Shown here piece by piece: positions 35,919 to 45,589 of a DNA stretch of 64,000 nt (its first letter is position 1; the number at the start of each line of letters is the position of its first letter). This DNA comes from Chloroflexota bacterium (GTDB lineage: Bacteria > Chloroflexota > Dehalococcoidia > Lucifugimonadales > UBA3495): the NCBI GenBank assembly GCA_022573285.1, contig JACZUF010000002.1, positions 1 through 64,000 of the forward strand. Reading direction: 5' to 3'. The position numbers were made by a program, and so were the translations under genes. The notes beneath the pieces were generated by a model. It was not told the DNA's origin. It did no database searches and was given only the letters and a program-made list of their open reading frames with translations.

Positions 35919-38525
35919 ATGCCCGCATCCGAAGCGGTGGTCCTGCCCGAAACAACCCGTCCCAGCAAATACCGCATCACGCTCCAGCCAGACTTGCATA
36001 ACTTCACCTTCAAGGGCGACCAGAGCGTGGACCTCAGGATATTGGAGCCAACCTCCACCATCGTGCTCAACTCCGTGGAACTGAAGATCAGCTCGGCAAC
36101 CCTTCACGCCAACGGCGCCGCGCTGTCCAGCCGCTCCATAACTTTGGATGAAGAAGCCCAGACCGCGACCCTGGACTTCGGCGACACCATTCAGCCCGGC
36201 GACGCCCGGTTGGAAATGGTCTTCACCGGCGAATTGAACGACAAGCTGGTGGGTTTCTACCGGTCCGAGTACACCTCCCAGGACGGCGAGACCCGCTACC
36301 TGGCCACCACCCAATTCGAGGCCACCGACGCCCGCCGGGCCTTCCCCTGTTGGGATGAACCGGCCAAGAAGGCGACCTTTGAAGTAACCCTGGTCTTCTC
36401 GGATGAGTTCCAGGCCGTCTCCAACACCCCAGCGGTAGAGGAAGGCGTCCCCGGTCCAGGACTGAAGTCGGTCCGGTTCGCCGAGACCCCGGTAATGTCA
36501 ACCTATCTGCTGGTTTTCATCGTCGGCGACCTGGTCTCGGTGGAGCGGCAGGCCGCCGACGGCACCAAGATCGGGGTGTGGACCACTCCGGGGAAGCAGA
36601 ACCAGGCCGCCTTCGCCCTGGACACCTCGGTAAAGCTGCTGGGTTACTTCAACGAATACTTCGGCATCCCCTACCCGCTGGCCAAGTTGGACCACATCGC
36701 CATCCCCGATTTCGCTGCCGGCGCCATGGAGAACTGGGGCGCAATCACCTACCGGGAGACGGCCCTGCTGGTGGACCCGGAGAACTCGTCGGCCGGCACC
36801 CGCCAACGGGTGGCTGAGGTCATCGCCCACGAGATGGCCCACATGTGGTTCGGCGACTTGGTGACCATGGAGTGGTGGGACGACCTGTGGCTGAACGAGA
36901 GCTTCGCGTCGTGGATGGGCAACAAAGCGGTGGACTGGCTATACCCAGAGTGGCAGATGTGGACCCAGTTCGTGAACATGGACACCAACCGGGCGCTCAG
37001 CCTGGACGGCCTGAAGAACTCCCACCCCATCGAGCAAGCGGTCAAAAATCCCGCGGAGGTCAGCCAGCTATTCGACGCCATCAGCTACAGCAAGGGCGCT
37101 TCGGTGATCCGCATGCTGGAGAATTTCCTGGGGGAGGAGACCTTCCGTAAGGGCCTGAACCGGTATCTGTCGGGCCACATGTACGCCAACGCCCGGACCC
37201 AAGACCTGTGGTCGGCCCTGGAGACAGAGTCGGGCCGGCCGGTCACCGCCATGATGGACTCCTGGGTGAAGCAGATGGGATACCCGGTGCTGCAGGTGGA
37301 ATCCGACCGTAGCGACGGCCGGACACGGCTATCGGTAACCCAGGAGCGGTTCGTCTACGACCGGTTGCTGGGCGAGAGCGGGCCGGACTCGGACGACCCC
37401 AACTCGGACGGCAATGAGGTCTGGCAGGTGCCCCTCAGCGTCAGCCAGGGCGGACAGGAATCCGCCGTCACGGTGATGGACGGAAGGCAGGTCCAATTGG
37501 ATGTTCCAGGGACCAGCACGGGTTGGATCAAGGTCAACCCCCAGCAGACCGGCTTCTTCCGGGTGAACTACAGCACCGAGGACTGGCAGCGGCTGGTCCC
37601 GGCTATCCGCGCCTTGGAATTGCCTGCCACCGACCGTCTGGGGGTCCAGAACGACGCCTACGCCCTGTCTAGGGCCGGACTTTTGCCGGTGACCCAGTTC
37701 CTATCCCTGGCCCAGGCTTACGAGAACGAGGACGACGCCTCGGTCTGGGGCGACTTGGCCAGCAACCTGCGGGACATCGAGCAACTTATCGCCGACGAGC
37801 CGGTGCATCCGGCGTACCAGAAATTCGCCCGGGACATCTTTGGCCCGGCGGCGAGGAAGGCCGGGTGGGAACCCCGGTCCGGCGAGGGTCACCTGGACGC
37901 GCTGCTCCGTTCCACCGTGCTGAGCCAGGCCGGCAGCTATCATGACACCGAATTAATGGGTCAGGCGTCGGAGCATTTCCAGCGGTACCTGCAGGACCGG
38001 GAGGCGTTGGCGCCCGACCTCCGCGGCGTGGTCTTCGCCTTGGCGGCCCAGGCGGGCGGCAAGGACATCTACGACCAGATCTGGCAGCTTGAGGGCGAGA
38101 CCGGCCTGGCGGAAGAGAAGATCCGGCTCCTGATGGCGCTGACCCGGTTCCAGCAGCCGGAACTGCTGAACGCAACCCTGGAGGACTCCCTGTCCTCCAA
38201 GGTGCGGTCCCAAGACACCATCACCGTGGTGACCGGTGTGGCCGCCAACCCCAAGGGCCGCGATCTGGCCTGGGAGTTCGTCAAGTCCAACTGGGGCGAG
38301 TTCGACCGGCGCTACGGCGGCGGCGGATTCGGCCTCATGCGCCTGGTGTCCATCTGCAGCCACTTCAACTCCCAGGAGAAGGCCGACGAGGTGGACAGCT
38401 TCTTCGCCGAGCACCCGGCCCCCGCCGCCGAGCGGACCATCCGCCAGGCCTTGGAACGGGTCCGCCTCAACATCAAATGGCTGGAGCGGAACCGGCAGGA
38501 GCTCACCGGCTGGTTGGCGGGTTAG
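35919..38525 (+). CDS. M1-family zinc aminopeptidase (ERAP/puromycin-sensitive-like)
   Basis: This 868-residue metallopeptidase removes N-terminal residues from peptides. The exopeptidase motif GAMENWG is near residue 269 and the zinc motif HEMAHMWFGD near 304, with the third ligand glutamate in WLNESFASW. An N-terminal beta-saddle domain precedes them (ARRAFPCWDEPAKKATF), and a C-terminal ERAP1-like helical domain follows (GWIKVNPQQTGFFRVNY). There is no signal peptide, so it is cytosolic. It is monocistronic, or cotranscribed with the 56-residue ORF behind it. Confidence 0.95.
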   Translation: MPASEAVVLPETTRPSKYRITLQPDLHNFTFKGDQSVDLRILEPTSTIVLNSVELKISSATLHANGAALSSRSITLDEEAQTATLDFGDTIQPGDARLEMVFTGELNDKLVGFYRSEYTSQDGETRYLATTQFEATDARRAFPCWDEPAKKATFEVTLVFSDEFQAVSNTPAVEEGVPGPGLKSVRFAETPVMSTYLLVFIVGDLVSVERQAADGTKIGVWTTPGKQNQAAFALDTSVKLLGYFNEYFGIPYPLAKLDHIAIPDFAAGAMENWGAITYRETALLVDPENSSAGTRQRVAEVIAHEMAHMWFGDLVTMEWWDDLWLNESFASWMGNKAVDWLYPEWQMWTQFVNMDTNRALSLDGLKNSHPIEQAVKNPAEVSQLFDAISYSKGASVIRMLENFLGEETFRKGLNRYLSGHMYANARTQDLWSALETESGRPVTAMMDSWVKQMGYPVLQVESDRSDGRTRLSVTQERFVYDRLLGESGPDSDDPNSDGNEVWQVPLSVSQGGQESAVTVMDGRQVQLDVPGTSTGWIKVNPQQTGFFRVNYSTEDWQRLVPAIRALELPATDRLGVQNDAYALSRAGLLPVTQFLSLAQAYENEDDASVWGDLASNLRDIEQLIADEPVHPAYQKFARDIFGPAARKAGWEPRSGEGHLDALLRSTVLSQAGSYHDTELMGQASEHFQRYLQDREALAPDLRGVVFALAAQAGGKDIYDQIWQLEGETGLAEEKIRLLMALTRFQQPELLNATLEDSLSSKVRSQDTITVVTGVAANPKGRDLAWEFVKSNWGEFDRRYGGGGFGLMRLVSICSHFNSQEKADEVDSFFAEHPAPAAERTIRQALERVRLNIKWLERNRQELTGWLAG

Positions 38526-38558
38526 GAGACATGTCCCCTTGATTTAAGGGAAATGACG

Positions 38559-38729
38559 ATGGCGAAGGAAATCTTGCCCGCAGACTCCAAAGCCTACGGG
38601 GAACTAGCGTTCCGCGAAAAGGCGAAATGGCACCGCCGCCAGGCACGGATGAGCTTCTCCCGTAAGCTGGAAGTGCTCGACCGTTTGAGGGAACGGGCCC
38701 GGGAGATCGCCAAGTTATCCCGGACCTGA
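38559..38729 (+). CDS. Small basic protein of unknown function (56 aa)
   Basis: An ATG at 38559 with AAGGG upstream opens 56 codons: MAKEILPADSKAYGELAF, then a basic helix FREKAKWHRRQARMSFSRK and LEVLDRLRERAREIAKL. The pattern 'KWHR-QAR-s-x-K-x-LDrL-Er' recalls short conserved proteins often seen beside toxin genes, but that is recollection, not a search. No toxin partner lies beside it. The start is 33 bp after the aminopeptidase stop, so it may be cotranscribed. Confidence 0.6.
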   Translation: MAKEILPADSKAYGELAFREKAKWHRRQARMSFSRKLEVLDRLRERAREIAKLSRT

Positions 38730-38772
38730 CCCCCTCACCAGTCTCTCATGCCCGCGGAATACCACGCGCCGG

Positions 38773-38801
38773 TTCCCAGTTCCGTGGGCCGATGCTACAA
38801 T
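38773..38801 (+). promoter_or_regulatory. Candidate metH promoter
   Basis: TTCCCA and TACAAT at 17 bp spacing lie 34 bp before the metH ATG. The -10 is good and the -35 moderate. No cobalamin or SAM riboswitch motif was recognised in the short leader. Confidence 0.4.
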
Positions 38802-38834
38802 CGTAGCCGGAATCTTTTCAGCCTTTGAACATAT

Positions 38835-41800
38835 ATGTCAACTAATTCCCGTATCGATGAACTGAAATCGGCGTTGGGTCAACGCTTACTGGTGATTGAC
38901 GGGGCCATGGGCACCGCCATTCAAGACCGCAACCTCGGTCCCGACGACTTCGGCGGCCCGGAGTACGAAGGGTGCAACGAGTACCTGATTGTCACCCGGC
39001 CCGACGTTATCGAAGATATCCACCGGGGCTACTTGGAAGCCGGCGCCGACATCATCGAGACCAACACCTTCGGCGCAACGCCGGTGGTGCTGGCTGAGTA
39101 CGGCCTGGCCCACGAGGCCCGCCGCATCAACCGCGAGGCCGCCGCGTTGGCCCGGCGGGTGGCCGAGGCCGCGTCCACCGCGGACAAGCCCCGGTTCGTC
39201 GCCGGCTCCATGGGCCCCACCACCAAGACCATCTCGGTCACCGGCGGCATCACCTTCGAGGAGCTGGCCGGCGATTACCATATCCAGGCCGCCGGGCTGA
39301 TCGAAGGCGGCGTTGACGTGCTTCTCCTGGAGACCGCCCAGGACACCCTGAACGTCAAGGCCGGGTTGGAGGGCATCGACCGGGCCTTCGCCGAATCGGG
39401 ACAAGAGGTGCCGGTGGCGGTGCAGGGCACCGTTGAACCCATGGGCACCCTGCTGGCCGGTCAGGACGTTGAAGCCTTCTATACCTCCCTGGCCCACCGC
39501 GACCTACTCTGGATCGGACTGAACTGCGCCACCGGCCCCAGCTTCATGACCGACCACATACGGACATTGGCCGCTCTCTCCCGGTTCCCCGTGTCCTGCG
39601 TTCCCAACGCCGGGATGCCCGACGAAGACGGGAATTACAACGAGACGCCTGAAATGATGGCGGAAACGGTGGGCCGGTTCGCCGAGTCCGGCTGGGTGAA
39701 CCTGGTTGGCGGCTGCTGCGGCACCGTGCCCGGCCACGTGGAGTTACTGGCGGAACTGGCATCTGGGAAGCCGGTGCGCCCTGGGGTTAACTCCTCGGAG
39801 ACCCGCGTGTCGGGCATCGACTCACTGGTGGTCGATGACGACTTGCGGCCGGCGATAATCGGCGAGCGCACCAACGTATTGGGCAGCCGGCGGTTCCGCC
39901 GGCTCATCGCCGAGGGTTCCTTCGAGGAGGCCGCCGAGATCGGCCGACGCCAGGTGCGGAACGGCGCCCACATCTTGGACGTCTGCCTCCAAGACCCCGA
40001 CCGGGACGAAATGGCGGATGTGGCCAAATTCCTAGACCTGGTCACCAAGAAAGTAAAAGCGCCGATCATGATCGACTCCACCGACTCCGCGGTGATCGAG
40101 TTGGCTCTGATGCGGCTCCAAGGCAAGTCCATTATCAATTCCATCAACCTCGAAGACGGCGAAGCGCGGTTCCAGTCGGTGGTGCCGCTGGCCCGCCGCT
40201 TCGGTGCGGCCCTGGTGGTCGGCTGCATCGACGACGACAAGGAACAGGCCCAGGCCATCACCAAAGAGCGCAAACTTGAGGTGGCGCTCCGGTCGGCCAA
40301 ACTCCTGACCGAGAAATACGGCGTCCCCATCGAGGACATCATCTTCGACCCGCTGGTGTTCCCAGTGGGCACCGGCGATAAGAACTACATCGGCTCGGGC
40401 GCCGAGACCATCGAGGGCGTGCGGCTGATCAAGGAGGCCCTGCCCGGGGCCAAGACGGTGCTGGGCATCTCCAACGTGTCGTTCGGTCTGCCCGCAGCCG
40501 GGCGGGAGGTGCTCAACTCGGTCTTCCTTTACCACTGCGTCCAGGCGGGACTGGACATGGCCATCGTCAACTCCGAGGGGATGGAACGCTATGCGTCCAT
40601 TCCGGAAGAGGAGCGCAAGCTGGCCGAAGACCTGATCTGGTACAACGGCGACGACCCGGTGGCCGCCTTCGCCGATCACTTCCGGGACAGGCCGCCCAAG
40701 GCCACTTCGGAAGAGCGCAAGAACCTGCCCCTGGACGAAAGACTGGCCCTGGCCATCATCGAGGGCACCAAAGAGGGACTGGCCGAGGACCTAGACGAAG
40801 CCCTCACTGGCCGGACTCCATTGGAGATCATCAACGGCCCACTGATGGACGGGATGGCCGAGGTCGGCCGCCAGTTCAACGCCAACCAATTGATCGTCGC
40901 CGAGGTCTTGCAGTCGGCCGAGTCCATGAAGTTCTCGGTCACCCGTCTGGAGCCCCATATGGAACGGACGGAGAGTGCCATCAAGGGCAAGATCTTGCTG
41001 GCTACGGTGAAGGGCGACGTTCACGACATTGGCAAGAACCTGGTGGAGATCATCCTGGGCAACAACGGCTACGAAGTGATTAACCTGGGCATCAAGATAC
41101 CGCCCCAGGAACTGATCGAAGCCTACCAGAAGCATAAGCCCGACATGATCGGCCTCTCGGGCCTGCTGGTGAAATCGGCCAAGATGATGGTCGAGACGGC
41201 CCAAGACTTCCGCCAGGCGGGCATCTCCTGTCCGGTGCTGGTGGGGGGCGCGGCCCTATCCAACCGGTTCACCCGGCTTCGCATCGCCCCCGAATACGAC
41301 GGCATGGTGGCCTATGCCCCGGACGCGATGTCCGGACTGGCCCTGGCCAACACCATCCAGGACGCCGACGAACGGGCCAAGTTGATCGCCTCATTGGATG
41401 AGGAGGCCGAGTCCATGTCGGCTGCGGAACAAGCTGCCCGGGACAAAGAGCCTGAGGTCGGAGAAGACGTGCCGCCGGCCCAGGTGAGGCACGACTTTGA
41501 CATACCCAATCCGCCGGACCTGCGGCTGCACGTTTTGAATGACCACCCCCTCGAGGAGATATTCCCCTACATAAACCCCCAGATGCTCTACGTCCGGCAC
41601 TTGGGTTACAAGGGCCGGTTCGCCGATGATCTGGAGGCCGGAAAGCAGGGGGCCATAGACCTCCGGGACTCGGTGAGAAAAGTGGAGGACTTGATGTTGG
41701 CCCAAGAAGACATCAGGGCCAACGCTGTTTTGAAGTTCTTCGCCTGCAATTCGGACGGCCAGCGGCTGCTGGTCTACGGCCAGGAGAACCAGTCCGGGGA

Positions 41801-42353
41801 CCAAAATGTCGCCGAGGAATTCTATCTCGGACGCCAGTCCCAACGGGACGGCCTGTGCCTGTCGGACTACGTGCTGCCCCAAAGTAGTGGAAAGGTCGAC
41901 TACGTCGGCATGTTCGTCACGTCCATCGGCAACGGAGTCCGGGCATTGGCCGAGAGGTGGATGGCCGAGGGGCAGTTCCTGAACTCCCACATCCTGTCGG
42001 CCCTGTCCCTGGAAAGCGCCGAGGCCTTCGCCGAATTGCTCCATCAGCAGATCAGGCAGATGTGGGGCTTCGGCGACCCAGCGGGGACCGCTAACCAAGA
42101 CCTGTTCCGCACCCAGTACCGGGGCAAGCGGTTCTCCTTCGGCTACCCGGCCTGCCCCCGGTTGGAGGACCAAGAACAGCTGTTCCGGTTGCTGGAGGTT
42201 TCGGCCCACCTGGACGTGGAGTTGACCGAAGGATACATGATGGACCCGGAGGCTTCGGTGTCGGCCCTGGTCTTCCACCACCCCGACGCCAAGTACTTCA
42301 ACCTGAGCGAACGGGACATCGAGCGGCTGGAGCTTAATTTTTCCCAGGGTTAA
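38835..42353 (+). CDS. metH: Cobalamin-dependent methionine synthase MetH
   Basis: MetH transfers the methyl of 5-methyl-THF through B12 to homocysteine. Of its 1172 residues, 1-310 are the homocysteine domain with the zinc GGCCG site; about 340-600 the folate domain (IGERTNVLGSRRFRRL); about 640-880 the B12 module with DVHDIGKN, whose His ligates cobalt, and GLSGLLVKSAKMM; and about 890-1172 the AdoMet reactivation domain (RGKRFSFGYPACPRLEDQ). All four modules are complete. The formate-THF ligase gene follows 241 bp later. Confidence 0.97.
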   Translation: MSTNSRIDELKSALGQRLLVIDGAMGTAIQDRNLGPDDFGGPEYEGCNEYLIVTRPDVIEDIHRGYLEAGADIIETNTFGATPVVLAEYGLAHEARRINREAAALARRVAEAASTADKPRFVAGSMGPTTKTISVTGGITFEELAGDYHIQAAGLIEGGVDVLLLETAQDTLNVKAGLEGIDRAFAESGQEVPVAVQGTVEPMGTLLAGQDVEAFYTSLAHRDLLWIGLNCATGPSFMTDHIRTLAALSRFPVSCVPNAGMPDEDGNYNETPEMMAETVGRFAESGWVNLVGGCCGTVPGHVELLAELASGKPVRPGVNSSETRVSGIDSLVVDDDLRPAIIGERTNVLGSRRFRRLIAEGSFEEAAEIGRRQVRNGAHILDVCLQDPDRDEMADVAKFLDLVTKKVKAPIMIDSTDSAVIELALMRLQGKSIINSINLEDGEARFQSVVPLARRFGAALVVGCIDDDKEQAQAITKERKLEVALRSAKLLTEKYGVPIEDIIFDPLVFPVGTGDKNYIGSGAETIEGVRLIKEALPGAKTVLGISNVSFGLPAAGREVLNSVFLYHCVQAGLDMAIVNSEGMERYASIPEEERKLAEDLIWYNGDDPVAAFADHFRDRPPKATSEERKNLPLDERLALAIIEGTKEGLAEDLDEALTGRTPLEIINGPLMDGMAEVGRQFNANQLIVAEVLQSAESMKFSVTRLEPHMERTESAIKGKILLATVKGDVHDIGKNLVEIILGNNGYEVINLGIKIPPQELIEAYQKHKPDMIGLSGLLVKSAKMMVETAQDFRQAGISCPVLVGGAALSNRFTRLRIAPEYDGMVAYAPDAMSGLALANTIQDADERAKLIASLDEEAESMSAAEQAARDKEPEVGEDVPPAQVRHDFDIPNPPDLRLHVLNDHPLEEIFPYINPQMLYVRHLGYKGRFADDLEAGKQGAIDLRDSVRKVEDLMLAQEDIRANAVLKFFACNSDGQRLLVYGQENQSGDQNVAEEFYLGRQSQRDGLCLSDYVLPQSSGKVDYVGMFVTSIGNGVRALAERWMAEGQFLNSHILSALSLESAEAFAELLHQQIRQMWGFGDPAGTANQDLFRTQYRGKRFSFGYPACPRLEDQEQLFRLLEVSAHLDVELTEGYMMDPEASVSALVFHHPDAKYFNLSERDIERLELNFSQG

Positions 42354-42485
42354 CCGTCGTTACTCTCTCTTGACACGGGCTCTGTTGCCGGACCGCTATT
42401 GGAACACCCAAAGTTGACGGGCGCGGTATGTAGTCCATATGCTCCAGATTGACGATTCCCCAATATGGAAGGCTTGCCTCAAGAT

Positions 42486-42563
42486 TGTCATTCTGAGGAG
42501 TGAAGCGACGAAGAATCTTCCAATCATCACTGTGGCAGACCCTTCGCTACACTCAGGGTGACA
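42486..42563. repeat. 78-bp dispersed repeat, copy 1
   Basis: Begins TGTCATTCTGAGGAGTGAAG and ends CACTCAGGGTGACA, so the termini are inverted repeats of about 12 bases. An inverted copy with about four differences lies at 55150-55227. Confidence 0.9.
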
Positions 42564-42594
42564 CAAGGGAAGAGCCGCTCATACCGGAAACTGG

Positions 42595-44295
42595 GTGAAG
42601 TCGATACTTGAGAGGCAAGGCCGCCGGGAGCGTGCCCACCCCAAAATGGCGCCTGGAGACGATTTGGAGCCGATAACGAAAATTGCAGAGGGCCTGGGCC
42701 TGGACCCGGACCACCTGGTTCCCTACGGCCGCTACAAGGCCAAGATATCCCTCGACGCCATGAAAAGCCCCGGAGACCAGAAGGGCAAGCTGGTGGTGGT
42801 GACCGGCATCACGCCGACCCCCGCCGGCGAAGGCAAGACCACCACCGCCATCGGCCTCACTCAGGGCCTGGGACGCCTGGGACACCAGGTTTCGGTCAAC
42901 CTCCGGGAGCCCACGCTGGGGCCAATCTTCGGGATCAAGGGCGGCGGCACCGGCGGCGGCATGGCCCGGGTGGTGCCTGAAGACGAGATCAACATCCACT
43001 TCACCGGCGACGCCCACGCAATCGGCTCGGCCCACAACCTGCTGGCCGCGTTGGTGGAAAACGCCGTGTTCCGGGGCTCAATTCCGGGCCTGGACGCCGG
43101 CGGAGTGATGTGGAACCGGGTGACCGACGCCTCCGACCGGGGCCTGCGTCAGATCGTCACCGGGATCGGCGGCTCGGGCTACGGGCCGTTGCGGGAGGCA
43201 CGGTTCGACATGGTCTCGGCCTCTGAGATCATGGCCATCCTGGCCCTGGCCGACGGCCCCGGTGACCTGCGCGAACGGTTGTCCCGCATCGTGGTCGCCG
43301 AGACCAGGGATGGCGAGCCGGTGACTGTTGCGACGTTGGAGGTGACCGGGGCGTTGATGACCCTGCTGCACCAGACGGTGATGCCCAACTTGGTCCAGAC
43401 CATGGAGGGCCAACCCTCGATCATCCACGCCGGACCCTTCGGAAACATCGCCCACGGTTGCAGTTCCATCATCGCCGACCGGATGGCCCTGGGCTACGCC
43501 GGCTACGTGATCACCGAGGCCGGCTTCGCTTCGGACCTGGGCTTCGAGAAGTTCATGCATATCAAGACCCGTCAGAGCGGACTGCCGCCCAGCGCCGCCG
43601 TGCTGGTGGCCTCGGTCCGGGCCTTGAAATGGCACGGAGGGGTCCGCCGCCGTGACCTGACCAACCCCGACGCCAAGGCCGTGGTGAGCGGCGGTGACAA
43701 CCTGGTCCATCACGTCGGCATCGTCCAGGGGTTCGGCCTGCCCTGCGTGGTGGCCATCAACCGGTTCGACTCTGACAGTCCTGAGGAACTGGCGGCGGTA
43801 AAACAGATCGCCGTGGACGCCGGGGCCACCGCGGCGGTGGAGTGTGACGGCTTCGCCCAGGGCGGGGCCGGGGCCGAAGACCTGGCCCAGGCCGTGGTGG
43901 ACGCCGCCAAAGGCGACCCGCAGATAACCTACGCCTATCCCACCGACGCATCGGCCCAGGACAAAGTTCTGGCCCTGGCCCAGAAGATCTACGGCGCGGC
44001 CGACGTTAGCTGGTCGCCCGAGGCCCGCCGCCGCTTGCAGTACTTTGAGTCCCAGGGCTGGGGCGGCCTGCCCATCTGCATGGCCAAGACCCACCTGTCC
44101 ATCTCCCACGACCAGAGCCTGCGGGGACGACCCCAGGGGTACACCTTCCCCATCACCGACATCCGGGCATCGGTGGGCGCCGGTTTCCTCTACGCCCTGG
44201 CCGGCCGCATCGAGACCCTGCCCGGCCTGCCCTCCCGCCCCAGGGCCCTGGACATGGACGTTACGCCCGAAGGCGAGGTGCTGGGGCTGAGTTAG
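42595..44295 (+). CDS. fhs: Formate-tetrahydrofolate ligase
   Basis: This enzyme makes 10-formyl-THF from formate, ATP and THF. Its 566 residues include the P-loop TPTPAGEGKTTTAIGL (near 75), REPTLGPIFGIKGGGTGGG, HFTGDAHAI and EAGFASDLGFEKFMHIK. The GTG at 42595 (MKSILERQGRRE) is assumed. The ATG at 42646 (MAPGDDLEPITKIAEGLG) also fits the family, but neither has a strong ribosome site. It follows metH and thus extends a one-carbon folate block. It ends four bases past the convergent stop of the XRE-TIR gene. Confidence 0.95.
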   Translation: MKSILERQGRRERAHPKMAPGDDLEPITKIAEGLGLDPDHLVPYGRYKAKISLDAMKSPGDQKGKLVVVTGITPTPAGEGKTTTAIGLTQGLGRLGHQVSVNLREPTLGPIFGIKGGGTGGGMARVVPEDEINIHFTGDAHAIGSAHNLLAALVENAVFRGSIPGLDAGGVMWNRVTDASDRGLRQIVTGIGGSGYGPLREARFDMVSASEIMAILALADGPGDLRERLSRIVVAETRDGEPVTVATLEVTGALMTLLHQTVMPNLVQTMEGQPSIIHAGPFGNIAHGCSSIIADRMALGYAGYVITEAGFASDLGFEKFMHIKTRQSGLPPSAAVLVASVRALKWHGGVRRRDLTNPDAKAVVSGGDNLVHHVGIVQGFGLPCVVAINRFDSDSPEELAAVKQIAVDAGATAAVECDGFAQGGAGAEDLAQAVVDAAKGDPQITYAYPTDASAQDKVLALAQKIYGAADVSWSPEARRRLQYFESQGWGGLPICMAKTHLSISHDQSLRGRPQGYTFPITDIRASVGAGFLYALAGRIETLPGLPSRPRALDMDVTPEGEVLGLS

Positions 44296-44990
44296 CCTGG
44301 TGGCTTCTGTCCCGTGATTCCCCAACACAAATCGTCAAGCGCGTTTTCTTCGTTGGCATCTTCGTGGAAACGAACGATCGACAACCCCTTAAAAGGGGAG
44401 TAGTCTGGGAATTTCGGTTCAATCCGCGGTAGAAATACAGGAATTACCCGCAATCCGTTATCGTCACTGATCCGAGCAATACTGGCGTATTCGGCGATTT
44501 GCCAATTTCCTAGACTCTCGGAACCGATAAAAATCGCCACCGACTTAGACTCGGAAATTGCTTTATACAGACTTTCCTGGATCCATCTCCCCGGAGCTAC
44601 CTGTTCTTTCTCAAACCATGGTTTGAGTCCTCGGCGCTTTAACTCTTCGGCGATCTCACTGATTTGCGGTTCATCGATTTTTTGGTACATCAAGAGCACA
44701 TCGAAGGCGCGGCTCCCAGGTAGATGACTAGGCGTTAACCTATCGCTCTCAATATTCCCATCTGATTTTCCGGTAAAAAAGTACGAAATCTCTTTATTGA
44801 GCAAGCGAGCAAATGTCGGTATCAAATGGAACGGAATATTCCTAGTGCCGTTCTCGTACCGCAGAATTGCGACGGTGCTGAGTTTGACCTCTTTGGCCAA
44901 AGCGGCCCGGCTGAAGCTAGCCGCTACCCGTGCTTCTTTTAGCCAGCCTCCGGCGTCGTCATAGATGGAATCTCGAACCTTATTCACCAT
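44292..44990 (-). CDS. XRE helix-turn-helix fused to TIR domain
   Basis: Of 232 residues, about 14-66 form an XRE-type DNA-binding domain (WLKEARVAASFSRAALAKEV, then LSTVAILRYENGTRNIPF). About 95-215 form a TIR domain: AFDVLLMY strand, ELKRRGLKPWFEKEQVAPG, a helix, then IFIGSESLGNW and VIPVFLP. Glu167 in NWQIAEY is the candidate NADase glutamate. An ATG at 44990 fits a leaderless transcript, since TATACT lies six bases upstream; the ORF to 45017 would start inside an operator-like palindrome. The gene is AT-richer than its neighbours. It suggests a self-regulated NAD-cleaving or signalling defence protein. Confidence 0.85.
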   Translation of the reverse strand: MVNKVRDSIYDDAGGWLKEARVAASFSRAALAKEVKLSTVAILRYENGTRNIPFHLIPTFARLLNKEISYFFTGKSDGNIESDRLTPSHLPGSRAFDVLLMYQKIDEPQISEIAEELKRRGLKPWFEKEQVAPGRWIQESLYKAISESKSVAIFIGSESLGNWQIAEYASIARISDDNGLRVIPVFLPRIEPKFPDYSPFKGLSIVRFHEDANEENALDDLCWGITGQKPPG

Positions 44991-45000
44991 GCCAATAGTA

Positions 45001-45058
45001 TACCATATCGGTACCACAATTAAATTACCGTATTGTCACTTAATATACCATAACGGTA
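45001..45058 (-). promoter_or_regulatory. Two palindromic operators with promoter upstream of the XRE-TIR gene
   Basis: TACCATATCGGTA (45001-45013) and TACCATAACGGTA (45046-45058) are near-identical palindromes (TACC, five bases, GGTA) 45 bp apart, with a TACCGTAT half-site between them (45026-45033). On the minus strand a TATACT -10 overlaps the first. These are likely autoregulatory sites of the XRE domain. The remainder of the 45018-45289 gap is AT-rich and holds the inverted repeat ATGCTACCA (45188-45196)/TGGTAGCAT (45242-45250). Confidence 0.65.
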
Positions 45059-45289
45059 CAACCCATCATAATGCGATGCTCCCGTTCTGCCACGCTGTCC
45101 GTCAACGCCACTTTCACCGGCAATGCTTAACCAAACTCAGAATCCCACCGCCCACCGGACCGCAACTTTTACGTATTCTTCTATTTTATGCTACCAAAAT
45201 ATCAGTGAATTGAGCGTGGCCTTGCCAGAGTTATGACAATCTGGTAGCATATCGCATTCGCCTGCGAGGCACTGGAGCTGGCCAGGATC

Positions 45290-45589
45290 ATGATTACAAT
45301 GATAGGAGCAGCGGGGGTGGGAGCAGTCGCCGGATATATCGCACACTTTGCCCTGTTGCGGTATCCGGACAGCGTTTTAACGCCACGGAATGTAATCGTA
45401 ATCGTATCAGGAATATCCGGAGGTATGATCATTGGCCTTGTCATCGCAGTCATAACAAATCACTATGGCCTGGTGCCACCTGATGTCTCTGGGAGCCATG
45501 GAATCGGAGTATTTGCAGGGTTCTTTTATTACCACCTCGATAATCGGCGGCGTAAACCCACTGACTACAACTTGAAAAAGGGGGAGTAA
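45290..45589 (+). CDS. Small hydrophobic membrane protein
   Basis: This 99-residue protein has a first helix at 1-23 (Gly/Ala-rich, GAAGVGAVAGYIAHFALL), a second at 34-57 (VIVIVSGISGGMIIGLVIAVI) and a weaker third near 70-83 (GIGVFAGFFYYHL), ending in a basic charged tail (NRRRKPTDYNLKKGE). No family is recognised. It is divergent from the XRE-TIR gene across a shared 272-bp AT-rich region. It could be a partner, such as a membrane effector or immunity protein, but this is inference. AGGATC is a weak ribosome site. Confidence 0.55.
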   Translation: MITMIGAAGVGAVAGYIAHFALLRYPDSVLTPRNVIVIVSGISGGMIIGLVIAVITNHYGLVPPDVSGSHGIGVFAGFFYYHLDNRRRKPTDYNLKKGE

